Notes under the pieces: generated by a model
Database searches by the model: none
The model's input: the letters and a program-made list of their open reading frames with translations, nothing else
What the model was told of the DNA's origin: nothing
Part shown: positions 33,008-44,043 of the stretch, one piece after another
Position numbering within the stretch: the stretch's first letter is position 1
Layout of the letters: each line of letters starts with the position of its first letter
Made by a program: the position numbers and the translations under genes
Source: Macrothele yani
Taxonomy: Eukaryota > Arthropoda > Arachnida > Araneae > Macrothelidae
Length of the DNA stretch: 64,000 bases
NCBI GenBank assembly: GCA_039090855.1
Contig: CM076999.1
Location: 117,799,072 to 117,863,071, forward strand
Direction: 5' to 3'

Positions 33008-33313
33008 CAGTGGCGGCGGAACTGCCCGGGCTCGCAGGGCCCGGTTAATATTTTCAATAATTTTAGTCAAGATTTTTATTTTTATTTATTTATTTATTTA
33101 TTATTTTTTTTTTTTTGGCATATGTGCGATTTTTTGTTGTGACCTGCCTTGCAAAGTTCCTCTAGGTAAGTGGTCAGGTGGTTCTAATCCCTAACAAAGC
33201 TCCTTAGGCATTGTTTTTGTTCTGTTTGTTCCGGGAAGGGGCGGTGGGGTGGTGAGGCACCACGATTCGAAATTTCAGGCCCGGTCAACGAACCTCCCTT
33301 ACCGCCGCCCCTG
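33008..33313 (+). mobile_element. hAT-type MITE, 306 bp, 8-bp target duplication
   Basis: Flanked by CCTGAATG at 33000-33007 and 33314-33321. The ends CAGTGGCGGCGG and CCGCCGCCCCTG are short imperfect inverted repeats, with GGGCCCGGT and CCGGTCAACG further in. The 8-bp duplication and CAGTGGCG-like end indicate a hAT. There is no ORF. A copy in the other orientation is at 51682-51943. Confidence 0.88.
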
Positions 33314-33321
33314 CCTGAATG

Positions 33322-34768
33322 TAACGGGTGATGATAACTTATGAGTTATATTTCGCCAGCGGCATGAGGTAGCTACGACCTCTTGTTGAAAACTGATGCC
33401 ATACTGAATGGCCATCGTATTAAGTCAAAAAAGTAGAACAATCAGTACGACTTACACGTTACAAAAGTCGCGTAAAAGGATTTTTCACAACCTTATGGTC
33501 ATACATTGCGTTGTGGAAAAAGACATTGAAGCTTGTCGAAACTGTTCCCAGCGCCCTCATCGACAATGGTTGCTATGGCAACCCAGTGTTCGGGGATGGT
33601 TGAGGAGCACTTGCTCTGCGCTATCCTCCTCTTGTCCCCCACTGCCCTATGACCTTTGTCCTCAACTCCTGTCACAATCTAGGCCAAGCGTGGCATCGGA
33701 ACTATGACGATAACGTAATATAGATATCGAAGCCAAAAACTTAGGTATCGAAACAGATGAAAATGGATTTCACATCAGAACTGAAAGTAAAACCGAATCC
33801 AGCTTACTGTGAAGAAAACAATGATAAAACATACGCAGTGGTGTAGCTAGCACAACGTGCGCCCCCGCAGGATTTACTTCAGCACCCCTAAGCACAGTTA
33901 TTTTCTCAGGATTTCGAACACGAGGGAGAATGCGCATGCGCAAAAGAACAATGGGCCATCAGAAATCACACCCACTTTTCTAGTTCTAACCTTTGACGTC
34001 CTGGGCGCTGAAAACCTACTATTGTTCTCATCTATCCGCGCGTGATTCGTAAGTAATTTCTAATACACGTAGAGGTTTACTTACTCATTTGTGACTATTT
34101 TTTAGTTTCCTGTGTGCGAATTCTTTTCAGTTTTCTTGCTAGAAGCATTATGGTTTACTGCTGCGTTCTTTTTTGCACATCTGAGCACGGAAAAATGAGT
34201 GGACAAAAGAAACAAACTATATTGGCAATGTGCTACATCTAATGCCATGCAGTACCGCTCCTTGTGAGCGTGGCTTTTCAGCAATGAACCTCAAAATGAG
34301 TTAATCGGGCATGTCTGAATATTGACACTTTAAATTACTTAATGGTGATCAGATGCAATGGCCCTTCAATTGAAGATTTTGATCCTTAAAATGCTATTTG
34401 ATTGTGGTGGGCAGATACCTCTGATGGGAAGATCAGACATGGTACGTACATATCAGCGGTAAACTGTATCAACAGTATTAGTGCCACTTTATGTATATAT
34501 ATTCTAGCTTTTGTCCCTTTGTTTTAAATATTATTAAATAAATTAGACATCTAACTTCAATGGCCTATCGAAAATAAATTATGTACGTGTAAATTAAGAT
34601 AGTAATGATATTACAGCACTGTAAATAAATTGTCAAAAAATCATTTTGGAACAAAAGCATATGCAATATTTGTAATCAATCTAATGTTTCTGTGCAGTAA
34701 CTGCTCTGCATCTGTTTTTATGAAGTAAATGGGAAAGGGATCTCACATTAGAAAAGGGAAAAGAAAGA
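33322..34768. other. Unassigned region, 1.4 kb
   Basis: CGCAGTGGTGTAGCTAGCAC at 33835 looks like a hAT-type terminus without a partner. Open frames at 33408-33707 and 33857-34045 lack domains. Confidence 0.35.
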
Positions 34769-35855
34769 GGTTAACGTGTAGATTATGGTGCAAAATTCAG
34801 GGACGAAACATTTCAAAAAACGGTTAACGTGTAGATTATGGTGCAAAATTCAGGGACGAAAAATTTCAAAAAACTGTGACGTACATCTTATTTGAAATCA
34901 AAAACGATGTAAAATAAAAAAAAAAGTTCATTGATAGACTTATTTTTGAAAAAGTTTTACGCAAAATTTACCTCTCTACACGGTACGCCGAAATCCAGTC
35001 AGCGGCGACGATGACGCTGTGACTGCCGCTAAAGCATCTGCCACGGCTGCCCGTGGTCTCAGCGGAAGCATCCCGGCAAAACAGGTTAGGCCTAGCCGTG
35101 CAGCGCGACCTACAGCTTGGCTAACTGTGGTGAGCGCGGAAGGATACTCAGACACATGTACAGTGTGGCTCCGCTTTCACAAGCTGTAATTCACCGGCAG
35201 GTCCAGCTGGGCTTCGCGGCCTGAAGTGATAGCGAGGACGGCGTGTCACGGAAGGAACAACCGTCGATTCTCGTAGCCTTAAGGGGATCGTACACAAATT
35301 GCGAATGTAAAATTATCAATTAGAAAACAAAGATAGGTTCTCTTAAGGGACCATCAACAAAATGAAATGTGACTGATTACGGCAACACGAAAAACCATGT
35401 TTCCTAACAAGTAAGAAACCGATTTTCAAGCAAATGGTATCTTTCTACTCAGAAACGAATTACTCATGAGATACGAAACAGAATGACGTTCCTTCCGTCC
35501 GCCGTCTGTCCGTTCGTCCAGAAATGACTTATTACGGCCACAGGTAAAACCATGTTTCTTAACAAGTAACCGATTTTCAAGCAAATGGTCTCTTTCCACT
35601 CAGGAACGAATAACCCATGAGATACGATACAAAATTACGTTCCATCCGTCTGCCGTCTGTCCGTCCGTCCAGAAGAATAAGAAAAATATCTCCGACGCGA
35701 AACAACCAATTTACACGGAAATTATTTCTTTCGACTCAGAGACGCCTCACACCAATCAGATACAATACAAAAATACGTTCCATCCGCCCCAAGTCTGTCT
35801 TTCCGTCAGTCCGTCCGTCCGGAAGCATAAAAACGCATAACTCAAACGCTCACCG
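34769..35855 (-). mobile_element. Subterminal-repeat element, left inverted copy
   Basis: The outer end reads GGTTAACGTGTAGATTATGG and is duplicated with a 54-bp period (34769, 34823). A GC-rich block (about 34980-35280) and an AT-rich spacer follow, then 2-3 tandem units of about 140 bp with TCCGTCCGTCC tracts and CAACCAATTTACACGGAAAT. The same order, inverted, is at 41085-42437 with very high identity in the GC-rich block. Similarity stops at 35855, exactly where the C-terminus of a DUF4817-type transposase begins. No protein-coding frame is visible. Confidence 0.8.
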
Positions 35856-36508
35856 GACTTAAATCCACTGGACTTCTTCTTCTGGGGGCACATGAAATCA
35901 TTGGTGTTTTTTTTTTTTTTTTTTTTTTGATTGGAGGTTTAACGACAACCGTGAGCAACTCAATGGGCTATAAGCAGTCGCCCGTCCCTAATTTAGAGTC
36001 ACTGGTTCCGTAAGACAAACACAACATCCATGCCTCACCGGGATTCGAACCCGGACCCTTACGGACGAATGATCAGAGGCCATCGCTTAGACCACTGCGC
36101 CACCTGAGCGGTGAAATCATTGGTGTACGAGACGCCTGTGGACTCCGTGGAAGATCTCGTCGCGAGAATCGTTGTTGCAGCGGGCAGGATAAACACGACA
36201 CCAGGAGTCTTCGAGAGGGTGCGCCAGTCTTTCATTCGCCGGTGTGAATTGTGCAACGGCACCTGTGCCCGCCACTTTGAACATCTACTTTGAGTCTGTC
36301 CCTGATCTCCATAAATGGGATTGTGCAACTTATGATGTTGTTAATTCTCTTTCTTTGCACTGTTGAAAGTTCAACTTGGACATCTAACTTTACTCTTTTC
36401 TGACACTCAGAGTGGAATGCGACCCTAGGTTCCATTGTAAATATTGTTCGTCTTGATGGGTATTATCACCCCTCTTCTTTTGTCAAAACCATTTACGAAC
36501 ACCCTGTA
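35856..36508 (+). pseudogene. DUF4817/Tc3-type transposase, C-terminal fragment
   Basis: The frame reads RSPDLNPLDFFFWGHMKSLV, which gives the third acidic region of the DDE fold with Asp in place of Glu (DD-D type), then YETPVDSVEDLVARI and FERVRQSFIRRCELCNGTC to a stop after HFEHLL at about 36292. A SINE with a 14-bp target duplication interrupts it at 35908-36112, and the frame is continuous when the SINE is skipped. The element end ACACCCTGTATA (36499-36510) mirrors the start of the related element at 21975. Everything upstream of the last third is missing. Confidence 0.85.
35908..36112 (-). repeat. SINE-1 with 14-bp target duplication
   Basis: A minus-strand copy with a T-run at its left end (the poly(A) tail) and the tRNA-like head at its right. 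The duplication GAAATCATTGGTGT is at 35894-35907 and 36113-36126. A short deletion removes the CAGGGAAGGGAGAGAGCCAG part of the body. Confidence 0.92.
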
Positions 36509-36510
36509 TA

Positions 36511-36977
36511 GGTAACCATAAACAAAAAATTATTTTTTTCTAAAATGGTCAAGCAACCTCTGTTGGATCACTTGAAATGGAATTACCCCACTACCATATG
36601 ATTTCGAACTAACGTTCTCATCACGTAGCCTACGTACCAACAAGTGGTTGCATCGACATACGTCCGTATGTTTATGAAGGGTGTTTTCGTAAAACGCTTG
36701 GGAAAGTCACACGCGGGATAGAAAAACTTATCTGCTGGTGTATATAATCCCAGTTTGAAAACAAAATAGGAATAGCGGGGAGTATTGCTCAATACAACGA
36801 TAGTCCATGTGAAATACGTATACGTAGGTTTAGCAGAGAGAGAAAACTGAAAACAGTAAACAAAAAGGACATCGGCCGCCATCCATTCGTAGAAGTAGGA
36901 TCGGAAGAGAATGAAGTTCCAACTTCAAAAATTCTTAAAAAAAACCCCCAGAAAACCGGCCCAACGTAAGATCAACA
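36511..36977. other. Unassigned region
   Basis: No gene, repeat or structure was recognised between the two transposon remnants. Confidence 0.35.
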
Positions 36978-38040
36978 GATACACACTGAAGAGCAATTGA
37001 ATTAGGGATGCCTGTCTAGTAACGTGTAGCACCACCTTTCGTCCTGATGACGGCGGCGATTCGTCTTGGCGTGGACTCGACAAGACACCGGAAGCGTTGG
37101 AAAGCCATAGGGATCCACGACCCCTGAACAAACTCCCACAGTTCACGAAGATTTGATGGAGGAGAGTCAGAGCCTCGAACATCTCCCTCGATGGCATCCC
37201 AGATGTTCTCGATGGGATTGAGGTCAGGTGACCTAGCTGGCCAAGGAAGCGAGGTCACGTCGGTGGAGTGTTCATCCAACCATTCGGATACAATTCGGGA
37301 GCGATGGCACGGTGCATTGTCTTGTTGCAGCATGAGGTTACCAGTGGGATGTTGAAGATACACAAACGAGAGCAAATGGTCGTCCAGGATATCATGGTAA
37401 CGTTGAACTGTGAAGGACGATGTCACACGTACCAGGGAACCCATTTCAGTCCACGTAAACAGTCCGCAGACGAGAATGCCACCCCCACCAGCATGAAGAG
37501 TACCCTGCTGGCAAGAAAGATCCATTGCTTCATGTGGTTTGCGCCGTACTCGTATCCTGTCATCCGCATGTACCAACGTGAATCTGGACTCATCAGTCCA
37601 GGCAACATTTTCAAACATGTCTAGGGTCCAGTGGCTATGCTCCCGCGCCCATGCTAATCTTTGCACCCTGTGATGTGCGGTCAGCAGCAGCACCCCCGTG
37701 GGACGATGGCTTCTATGCCCCATAGCGAGGACATGGTTCTTGATAGTGTGGCTACTTACACGTTTTTGTGCACCAGCGTTAAATTGCCGAGTGATTTCTT
37801 GCAGTGTGGCCCTTCTATCCGCTGTTACACTGCAAGCTAGCCGACGATGACCCCGCTCATCGACACGCTGTTGTCCACTCCACTGCAGTTGGCCCTTGCA
37901 GGGATGGCTTTACCGGATTCTATGTACTCACGGTGCAGCCGTGACACAGTGCCTCCTGAAAAATCCCAGTGCCTGCACCGCTTCCGAGATGGAGTGACCC
38001 ATTCGTCGGGCCCCGAAAATTTACCCACCGTCAAATGCGC
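36978..38040 (-). pseudogene. Tc1-type transposase, all three catalytic residues kept
   Basis: On the minus strand, an intact 235-codon frame (37723-37016) covers the DDE domain: NVAWTDESRFTLVHADDRIR (first Asp), LQQDNAPCHRSRIVSEWLDE (second Asp) and SPDLNPIENIWDAIEGDVRG (Glu), ending RIAAVIRTKGGATRY. The DNA-binding half lies upstream (38034-37724) in another frame: EWVTPSRKRCRHWDFSGGTV, SRLHREYIESGK and, in the first frame, ATLQEIT and HTIKNHVLAMG. One or two indels therefore separate an otherwise well-kept enzyme. The 3' inverted repeat ACACTGAAGAGCAATTGAAT is at 36978-36997, but the matching 5' end was not found near 38040-38150. Confidence 0.87.
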
Positions 38041-38319
38041 TTAGATCCTTCGTCTAACCCATACTTTTTTGTAACTTTTCAAAACATATCTGGAATTAGT
38101 TACATCAATATTTCAATGATAAAGATGAATTTTCGACTCACCAAACATTGTATTATCTTCCTCTTTCCTGCTCTGTCCAAAAAATTAATAATACATTATA
38201 GAAAAAAATGTTTTCCCATACAATTTTTGCATACATATCTGCAGAATTTTCTTCTTTAGCTTTTGTGAAGGGAAACATAAAAAAATCATGCGGTACAAGC
38301 AGAAAATAAGAATCAAGTT

Positions 38320-39129
38320 GTAACGTACCAGGAGATGTGACGTACCTGCCAGAAGGACGCACACGACATAAAGGCAGATAGGAATCAGAATAAAATGTCC
38401 GCGTAGCTTAATTGGTAGAGCAACTTATTCCGGAATGAGTGGACCCGGGTTCGAACCCCGGCGCGGATAAAAATGACGGAGAAATTCACTTCGTTATAAT
38501 GGCGCCCGAACTACCCGGATGACCCGACCGTTCAAAATCTCGCATTGGTGTGATGTTATTTCCACACCGCGAGATAGGAAAAATATGAGCAGCACTTCGA
38601 AAGAAAAAAAAAATAAGGGGGAGATGATGTAACGTACCAGGAGATGTGACGTACCTGCCAGCAGGACGCACATGACATAAAGGCAGATAGCAAGCAGAAT
38701 ACATGTCCGCGTAGCTCAACTGGTAGAGCAACTTATTCCGGAATGAGTGGACCCGGGTTCGAATCCTGGCGCGGATAAAAATGACGGAGAAATTCACGTC
38801 GTTATAATGGCGCCCGAACTATCCGGATGACCCGACCGTTCACAATCTCGCAATGGTGTGATGTTATTTCCACACCGCGAGATAGGAAAAATAAGAGAAG
38901 CACTTCGAAAAAAAAAAAAAAAAAAAAAATAAAATAAGGGGGAGATGATGTAACGTACCAGGAGATGTGACGTACCTGCCAGAAGGACGCACACGACATA
39001 AAGGCAGATAGGAATCAGAATAAAATGTCCGCGTAGCTTAATTGGTAGAGCAACTTATTCCGGAATGAGTGGACCCGGGTTCGAACCCCGGCGCGGATAA
39101 AAATGACGGAGAAATTCACTTCGTTATAA
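38320..39129 (+). repeat. Tandem array of tRNA-like units (about 310 bp each)
   Basis: Two full units and a partial third. Each has a leader (GTAACGTACCAGGAGATGTG, CGTACCTGCCAGAAGGACGC), a tRNA-like core starting GTCCGCGTAGCTTAATTGGT at 38397, 38705 and 39027, and a trailer with GACGGAGAAATTCACTTCG. The core has A and B boxes (GGGTTCGAACCCC) and a 7-bp acceptor stem. Its anticodon arm ACTTATTCCGGAATGAGT is a near-perfect palindrome giving an 8- (or 6-) base loop rather than 7. It is therefore more likely a tRNA-derived repeat than three working tRNA genes. Units one and three are nearly identical, and unit two differs at several sites. Confidence 0.8.
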
Positions 39130-39219
39130 AGTAGCCACGTATTAGCTCGTTCTTCAGGCACAACATTTGTTTCGTGACTGTTGCTCACTTACTTCGGGAG
39201 GATATCGTCAAAATGCAGA

Positions 39220-39450
39220 TTCCCCAGTGGTCTAAGGTCTGATTTCTGACCATTCGTTCGAGATGGGTCCGGATTCGAATCCCGTGAGTAAGAGGCATTG
39301 TGGTTGTGTTTGTCTTACAGCACTGGCTTCTTTATCCCTTCCCTGAAACTAGTGGAACTAAATCTGTGACGGACAAATGCTTACAGCCCATCGAATTGTT
39401 CACGGTGGTAGTTAAAACACAAACCAAAAAAAAAAAAAAAAAAAAGAAGA
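39220..39450 (+). repeat. SINE-1, divergent full-length copy
   Basis: CCCAGTGGTCTAAGGTCTGA, GGGTCCGGATTCGAATCCCG, CTTACAGCACTGGCTTCTTT and CACGGTGGTAGTTAAAACAC follow the SINE-1 order with many substitutions, ending in a long A-rich tail (39429-39450). Confidence 0.85.
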
Positions 39451-39530
39451 ACAAAATAAAATAAATGGTTAGTTTCAAAGCTTATCCGAGCTTTGCTTTT
39501 CGACAATATGGAAAAGTAAGAAACATTTTG

Positions 39531-40815
39531 TTTCTTTAATTTATACCTCATGTCCGACTCTTATTAAAGGCCGACGCATGAGGTGCTGTTAAAGAATTGT
39601 TTAGGAATCAATTAATCTTTTACCTAATTTTAACATTTAAACGCACATTCATACATCCTTTTAGTAAATTAAGACATTTAGTGGATACTTTCAATATTAT
39701 TATTATTATTATAGGATCCTTTAATAATTGTTATTTCCTCTTACTTCTAGACAGAGCATACAACCAACTGAGAGGGGAGGAGCCTGCACAAGAATTTCCG
39801 CTTGTTACATACAGGAAGTATACAATATATTTAGAAATCACCTTTTTGAACACTCCTCATGTACTTAGTAGGAGAGTCTTGTTAAAGGCATTCCAGGTAA
39901 AAAAAAAAGAGGCAAAAATTGGAGTAAACAATTAATATCTTTTTTTAATCATGAAAGAAAAAGAAAGTGATGTTACACAAAAATACAGGAAATACTAAAA
40001 ATAAGATAGAAAAACATCAATGGATCCAGTTTTTCTTTAATTATATTATTACAAATTAGTGTATTTTTTATGTATGATATGCCATATGGTCAGATATTTG
40101 ACTGAATATATATTATAGAAATAACTACTAAATTATTAAAATACTACTGATATGGGCAAAATTGATTTTAATGTTATATTTTTATTTTTCTAACACAATA
40201 CTGACAGAGATCGGGAACAAAATTATGTGTGTTTAAGAGTTTAATTTGTACGTTTCAGTTTTATTATATTTCACATTTTTGCGATTAATATTTTAATTTT
40301 AAATGCTTCATTCTATTTTTTTGTTTAGTATTTTTGTTCCTTTTTTTATATATTACTGGTGCTAATACTTTGCATTTTTTAAAAAGTTTTTTGAGCTCCA
40401 AACGTTCTAGTTTCAAACTCCAGTATTCTTCTGAGATCACATTTAATAGCTATTTTAATCTGCTCCGCATTTTTATATTTTTGTTAGTAAGATACGGCAT
40501 TTTGATTTTTCCATACATTATATTTTATTATTGTTATTAAATAATGAATTGTTAGATTATTAGATTCAGAGCAGTCTAGAGGTACATGGTACAAAATTTG
40601 GTCTGCAGTAAATTTACGTCTATAATTTAAGTATTGTTGTAACCAATCCCAGATATATATTGCAAAATTGCAATCTACAAATAAATGTTGAAGTGTGTCC
40701 TCTGAACTACAGTAGTTACAGTTAGGATTAGATATTAGTTCAATTCTATACAACCATTTTCTTGTCGGGATAATATTGTGCGAAATTTTAAAAAGTAGAT
40801 CTCTATCTAATATGA
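39531..40815 (-). pseudogene. LINE 3' end with zinc-knuckle domain (left, facing left)
   Basis: On the minus strand, ILDRDLLFKISHNIIPTRKW (about 40812-40755) and the zf-RVT-type region CNYCSSEDTLQHLFVDC then NFAIYIWDWLQQYL lead to IIKYNVWKNQNAVSY (40487). This C-terminal domain follows the RT in several LINE clades. The rest is 3' untranslated sequence with a conserved block (about 39755-39835) and an end hairpin CCTCATG...CATGAGG (39548-39587). The RT itself is absent. A second 3' end of the same family lies inverted at 44470-45545. Confidence 0.78.
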
Positions 40816-41084
40816 GTGCTTACTTTTCTTTTTGATTGAAGTGTCCAAATACTATGTACCATATTGGATTGCAGTGTATCTTCTAATTTTGTTGGATGTC
40901 TTTCGTTTAATGTTTAATATATTTTACATAATTTCTCATATTCTTGTCAGAAATAATTTTTGTTTCCGGAAAACAAATTTTCTCCCTAGAAACTGTGCCA
41001 ACACAGAATCGATAGTTATTGATTGTTATTTTTTGACTATCGAAAACTGTTGATAATCATAACTGTCGATAGTTCTCCACCTCT
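40816..41084. other. AT-rich junction
   Basis: ATCGATAGTTATTGATTG, GACTATCGAAAACTGTTGAT and AACTGTCGATAGTTCTCCAC are alternating direct and inverted copies of a short motif, suggesting a small decayed element. Nothing else was recognised. Confidence 0.35.
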
Positions 41085-42438
41085 ATGTGAGGGTCCCTTT
41101 GTAGTACGAATTCATTTCCGTGCTAAACGGTTGTTTCTCGGTGGGATTACGTGCTTTTATACTTCCGGACGAACGGACAGACAAACAGACGACGGACGGA
41201 TAGAATGAAATTTTCTATCATATCTGATAGGTGTGAGGCGTCCTTGAGTAGAAAGGAATCATTTCCGTGCAAATCGGTTATTTCTCTTTAGGGTTTAGTG
41301 CATTTATACTTCCGGACGGACGGACAGACAGGCTACAGACGGACGGAACGTATTTTTGTAACGTACCTGACAGTGCGATGTATCCCCCAGTAGAATGATA
41401 TAATTTCCGTACAAATCAGTTGTTTCTCGGTGAAGTTATGCGCTTTTATCTTCGGGACAAATGGACAGACAGACGGCGGACGGATGGAACGTTATTTTCT
41501 ATCATATCTGATTGGTGTGAGGCGTACCTGAGTAGAACGAATTCATTTCCCTACAAATCGGTTGTTTCTCGTTTGAGTTATGTGTTTTTATGCTTCAGGA
41601 CGGACGGAAAGACAGACTTGGGACAGATGGAACGTATTTTTGTATTGTATCTGATTGGTGTGAGGCGTCCCTGAGTCGAAAGAAATAATTTCCGTGCAAA
41701 TTGGTTGTTTCGCGTCGGAGATATTTTTCTTATTCTTCTGGACGGACGGACAGACGGCAGACGGATGGAACGTAATTTTGTATCGTATCTCATGGGTTAT
41801 TCGTTCCTGAGTGGAAAGAGACCATTTGCTTGAAAATCGGTTTCTTACTTGTCAAGAAACATGGTTTTTCGTGTTGCCGTAATCAGTCACATTTCATTTT
41901 GTTGATGGTCCCTTAAGAGAACCTATCTTTGTTTTCTAATTGATAATTTTACATTCGCAATTTGTGTACGATCCCCTTAAAGCTACGAGAATCGACGGTT
42001 GTTCCTTCCGTGACACGCCGTCCTCGCTATCACTTCAGGCCGCGAAGCTCAGCTGGACCTGCCGGTGAATTACAGCTTGTGAAAGCGGAGCCACACTGTA
42101 CATGTTTCTGAGTATCCTTCCGCGCTCACCACAGTTAGCCAAGCTGTAGGTCGCGCTGCACGGCTAGGCCTAACCTGTTTTGCCGGGATGCTTCCGCTGA
42201 GACCACGGGCAGCCGTGGCAGATGCTTTAGCGGCAGTCACAGCGTCATCGTCGCCGCTGACTGGATTTCGGCATACCGTGTAGAGAGGTAAATTTTACGT
42301 AAAACTTTTTCAAAAATTAAGTCTATCAATGAACTTTTTTTTTATTTTACATCGTTTTTGATTTCAAATAAGATGTACGTCACAGTTTTTTGAAATTTTT
42401 CGTCCCTGAATTTTGCACCATAATCTACACGTTAACGT
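41085..42438 (+). mobile_element. Subterminal-repeat element, right inverted copy
   Basis: About six tandem units of roughly 140 bp (41085-41830), each with AATTCATTTCCGTGCAAATC-like sequence, GGTTGTTTCTCG and a GGACGGACGGACAGAC tract, are followed by an AT-rich spacer, a GC-rich block (about 41990-42270) and the end CATAATCTACACGTTAACGT. The copy mirrors 34769-35855 and carries more repeat units. The GC-rich block differs from its partner at only a few positions over about 280 bp, which implies recent duplication or gene conversion. No transposase is encoded. Confidence 0.8.
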
Positions 42439-43314
42439 GCACAGTTGAAAAACTGTGAAAAGCTGTACTATGGAAACTTTTTGATATTTCTTCCAATTAG
42501 GAGCCGTCCAGCGAGAAGTAACGAAAGACATACCGAAGTTCCTGGTACGAATTTTCCTTTTGGGAGAAATAAATTAGATGTTTTACTCTATAAATACAAT
42601 TTATGGGTTTTGTTACACGTTCAGTATGTGTATACGTTTATGGAGTTCTATTCTGTTTAGTATGTGTGTGCGTGAATTGTGTGAGAAATAATCATCAAAT
42701 AGTTAGAAAGGATTGGGAGGAAAAAGTAAAATCACTGTGATGTTTACAAAATTAACGGCCAAACGTTATGTAAAAGCTAAATTTAATCTGTTAGTAAGCA
42801 AAATCCTTTCGGGCACACGACATCCATCAGATACGATACGAACATTCCATAAAACGTGTCACAGGTGAACTGTTCATTCACCCATTAGATGGCGGCACAT
42901 TCGCAAGAGGGACCGGCCCGTAATCGAAAATTTCCTAGGTCGGCATTTCCATCCCCCCCCCCCAACTTTCAGATGTTTCATAAGTAGTGCGACTTTTTTT
43001 AGTAACAAGCGATCTTACAAGTGGCAGACTGACAAGGAGAGAAAAATATCTGAGGTCGGCATTTTTTATTCCCTCGTGCTCATATTAATCCACCCGGCCG
43101 GCACGTGATTTTCTTCTGGGTCTTTTTATGACGTTTCCAGACTCCGACTCTCTCATAGGCGTAACCACTGGAGAGCTCCGGGGTGGGGGAGGGTCAGAAC
43201 CCTCCCGATTTTCAAGCATTTATTTCAAAGCATTTGTTCTAATGAAAGTTGACGCATTTTTATTAAATTAAAGCATTTTTTTTTTTAACGAAAGTCACAT
43301 TTTAACAAAACCTT
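42439..43314. other. Unassigned region
   Basis: A C9 run is near 42954. GGAGGGTCAGAACCCTCCCG (43188) is a GC-rich palindrome like the start of some hAT copies, and similar words occur near 1625. No gene was seen. Confidence 0.35.
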
Positions 43315-43622
43315 TGGTCCGCGGGTGGCCCATTGGGTAACGTTCATGACTGCCACGGAAAGGACCTCAGGTTCGATCCCAGGCAGGTAAGAACGCTCGG
43401 TCCACTAAATATCCGCCATGCGTCGGATGGGCACGTTAAGCCGTTGGACCTCGGGTACTGGGCCCCCGGCAATAAATAAGGGCGTCTTCGTCCCCCTTCC
43501 TACTTCGCTTCCGTGACACTTTTCTATCGGGCACTCTAGCCCAAATCTCCTAGCTTCCTATTTCTAAGCGTTGTTTAAGACCTGGAGTCAGACACTCCCT
43601 TCCTAAAATCCTCTACATATGA
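43315..43622 (+). repeat. SINE-2, full length
   Basis: TTTGGTCCGCGGGTGGCCCA with B box AGGTTCGATCCCAGGCAGGT is followed by GCGTCGGATGGGCACGTTAA, CTAGCTTCCTATTTCTAAGC and CAGACACTCCCTTCCTAAAA. It is the uninterrupted counterpart of 26616-27178. Confidence 0.85.
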
Positions 43623-44043
43623 TCATTTTTGATGATCAACGAAAACCTTTAAAAAATTACTTCCGGGAAGGGGGACAATCCATCGAAATTGTTTCATTTT
43701 GGCCCCTCTCTAAATACGCCCTTGGTATGTTCATATTTTGAACATATTAATGTATTCTTAATTTACAGGTTTTTATTGGAAGAACTGGAATTTCTCGTCC
43801 TGACTGTTCTGGTTATGTACTACCTTATTTTTTACCTCCAAACTTAGGAATAAATAAATAAACTTTGCTATCATTTTGGGGCCCTTGTTTGGGTCGGGGG
43901 CCTGGTGGCCCATCCTATCACACACCACTGCCGAAGACAGAAAATATACAAACATCGATGTTTTCCGCGATTTACAAATTCCTAAAATAAACCACTGAAG
44001 AATAGGAAATATTATAAAGTAAAAAAAGGAGGCACTTTCATTG
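43623..44043. other. Unassigned region
   Basis: GGGGCCCTTGTTTGGGTCGG near 43880 is a GC-rich patch like those in hAT remnants. No other signal was seen. Confidence 0.35.

Noticed and set aside
32686..33048. 120-codon open frame
   Set aside because: It lies over SINE-3, and the other SINE-3 copy (55906-56317) has a matching frame only because the sequence is shared.
37025..37060. CTGATGA with later GTC near a Tc1 end
   Set aside because: It lies in the transposase coding sequence (reverse complement of the RTKGG region) and lacks GAAA at the right place.
38397..39098. Three functional tRNA-Arg(CCG) genes
   Set aside because: The anticodon arm gives an 8- or 6-base loop and the cores sit in a repeated unit with long shared flanks, which favours a tRNA-derived repeat.
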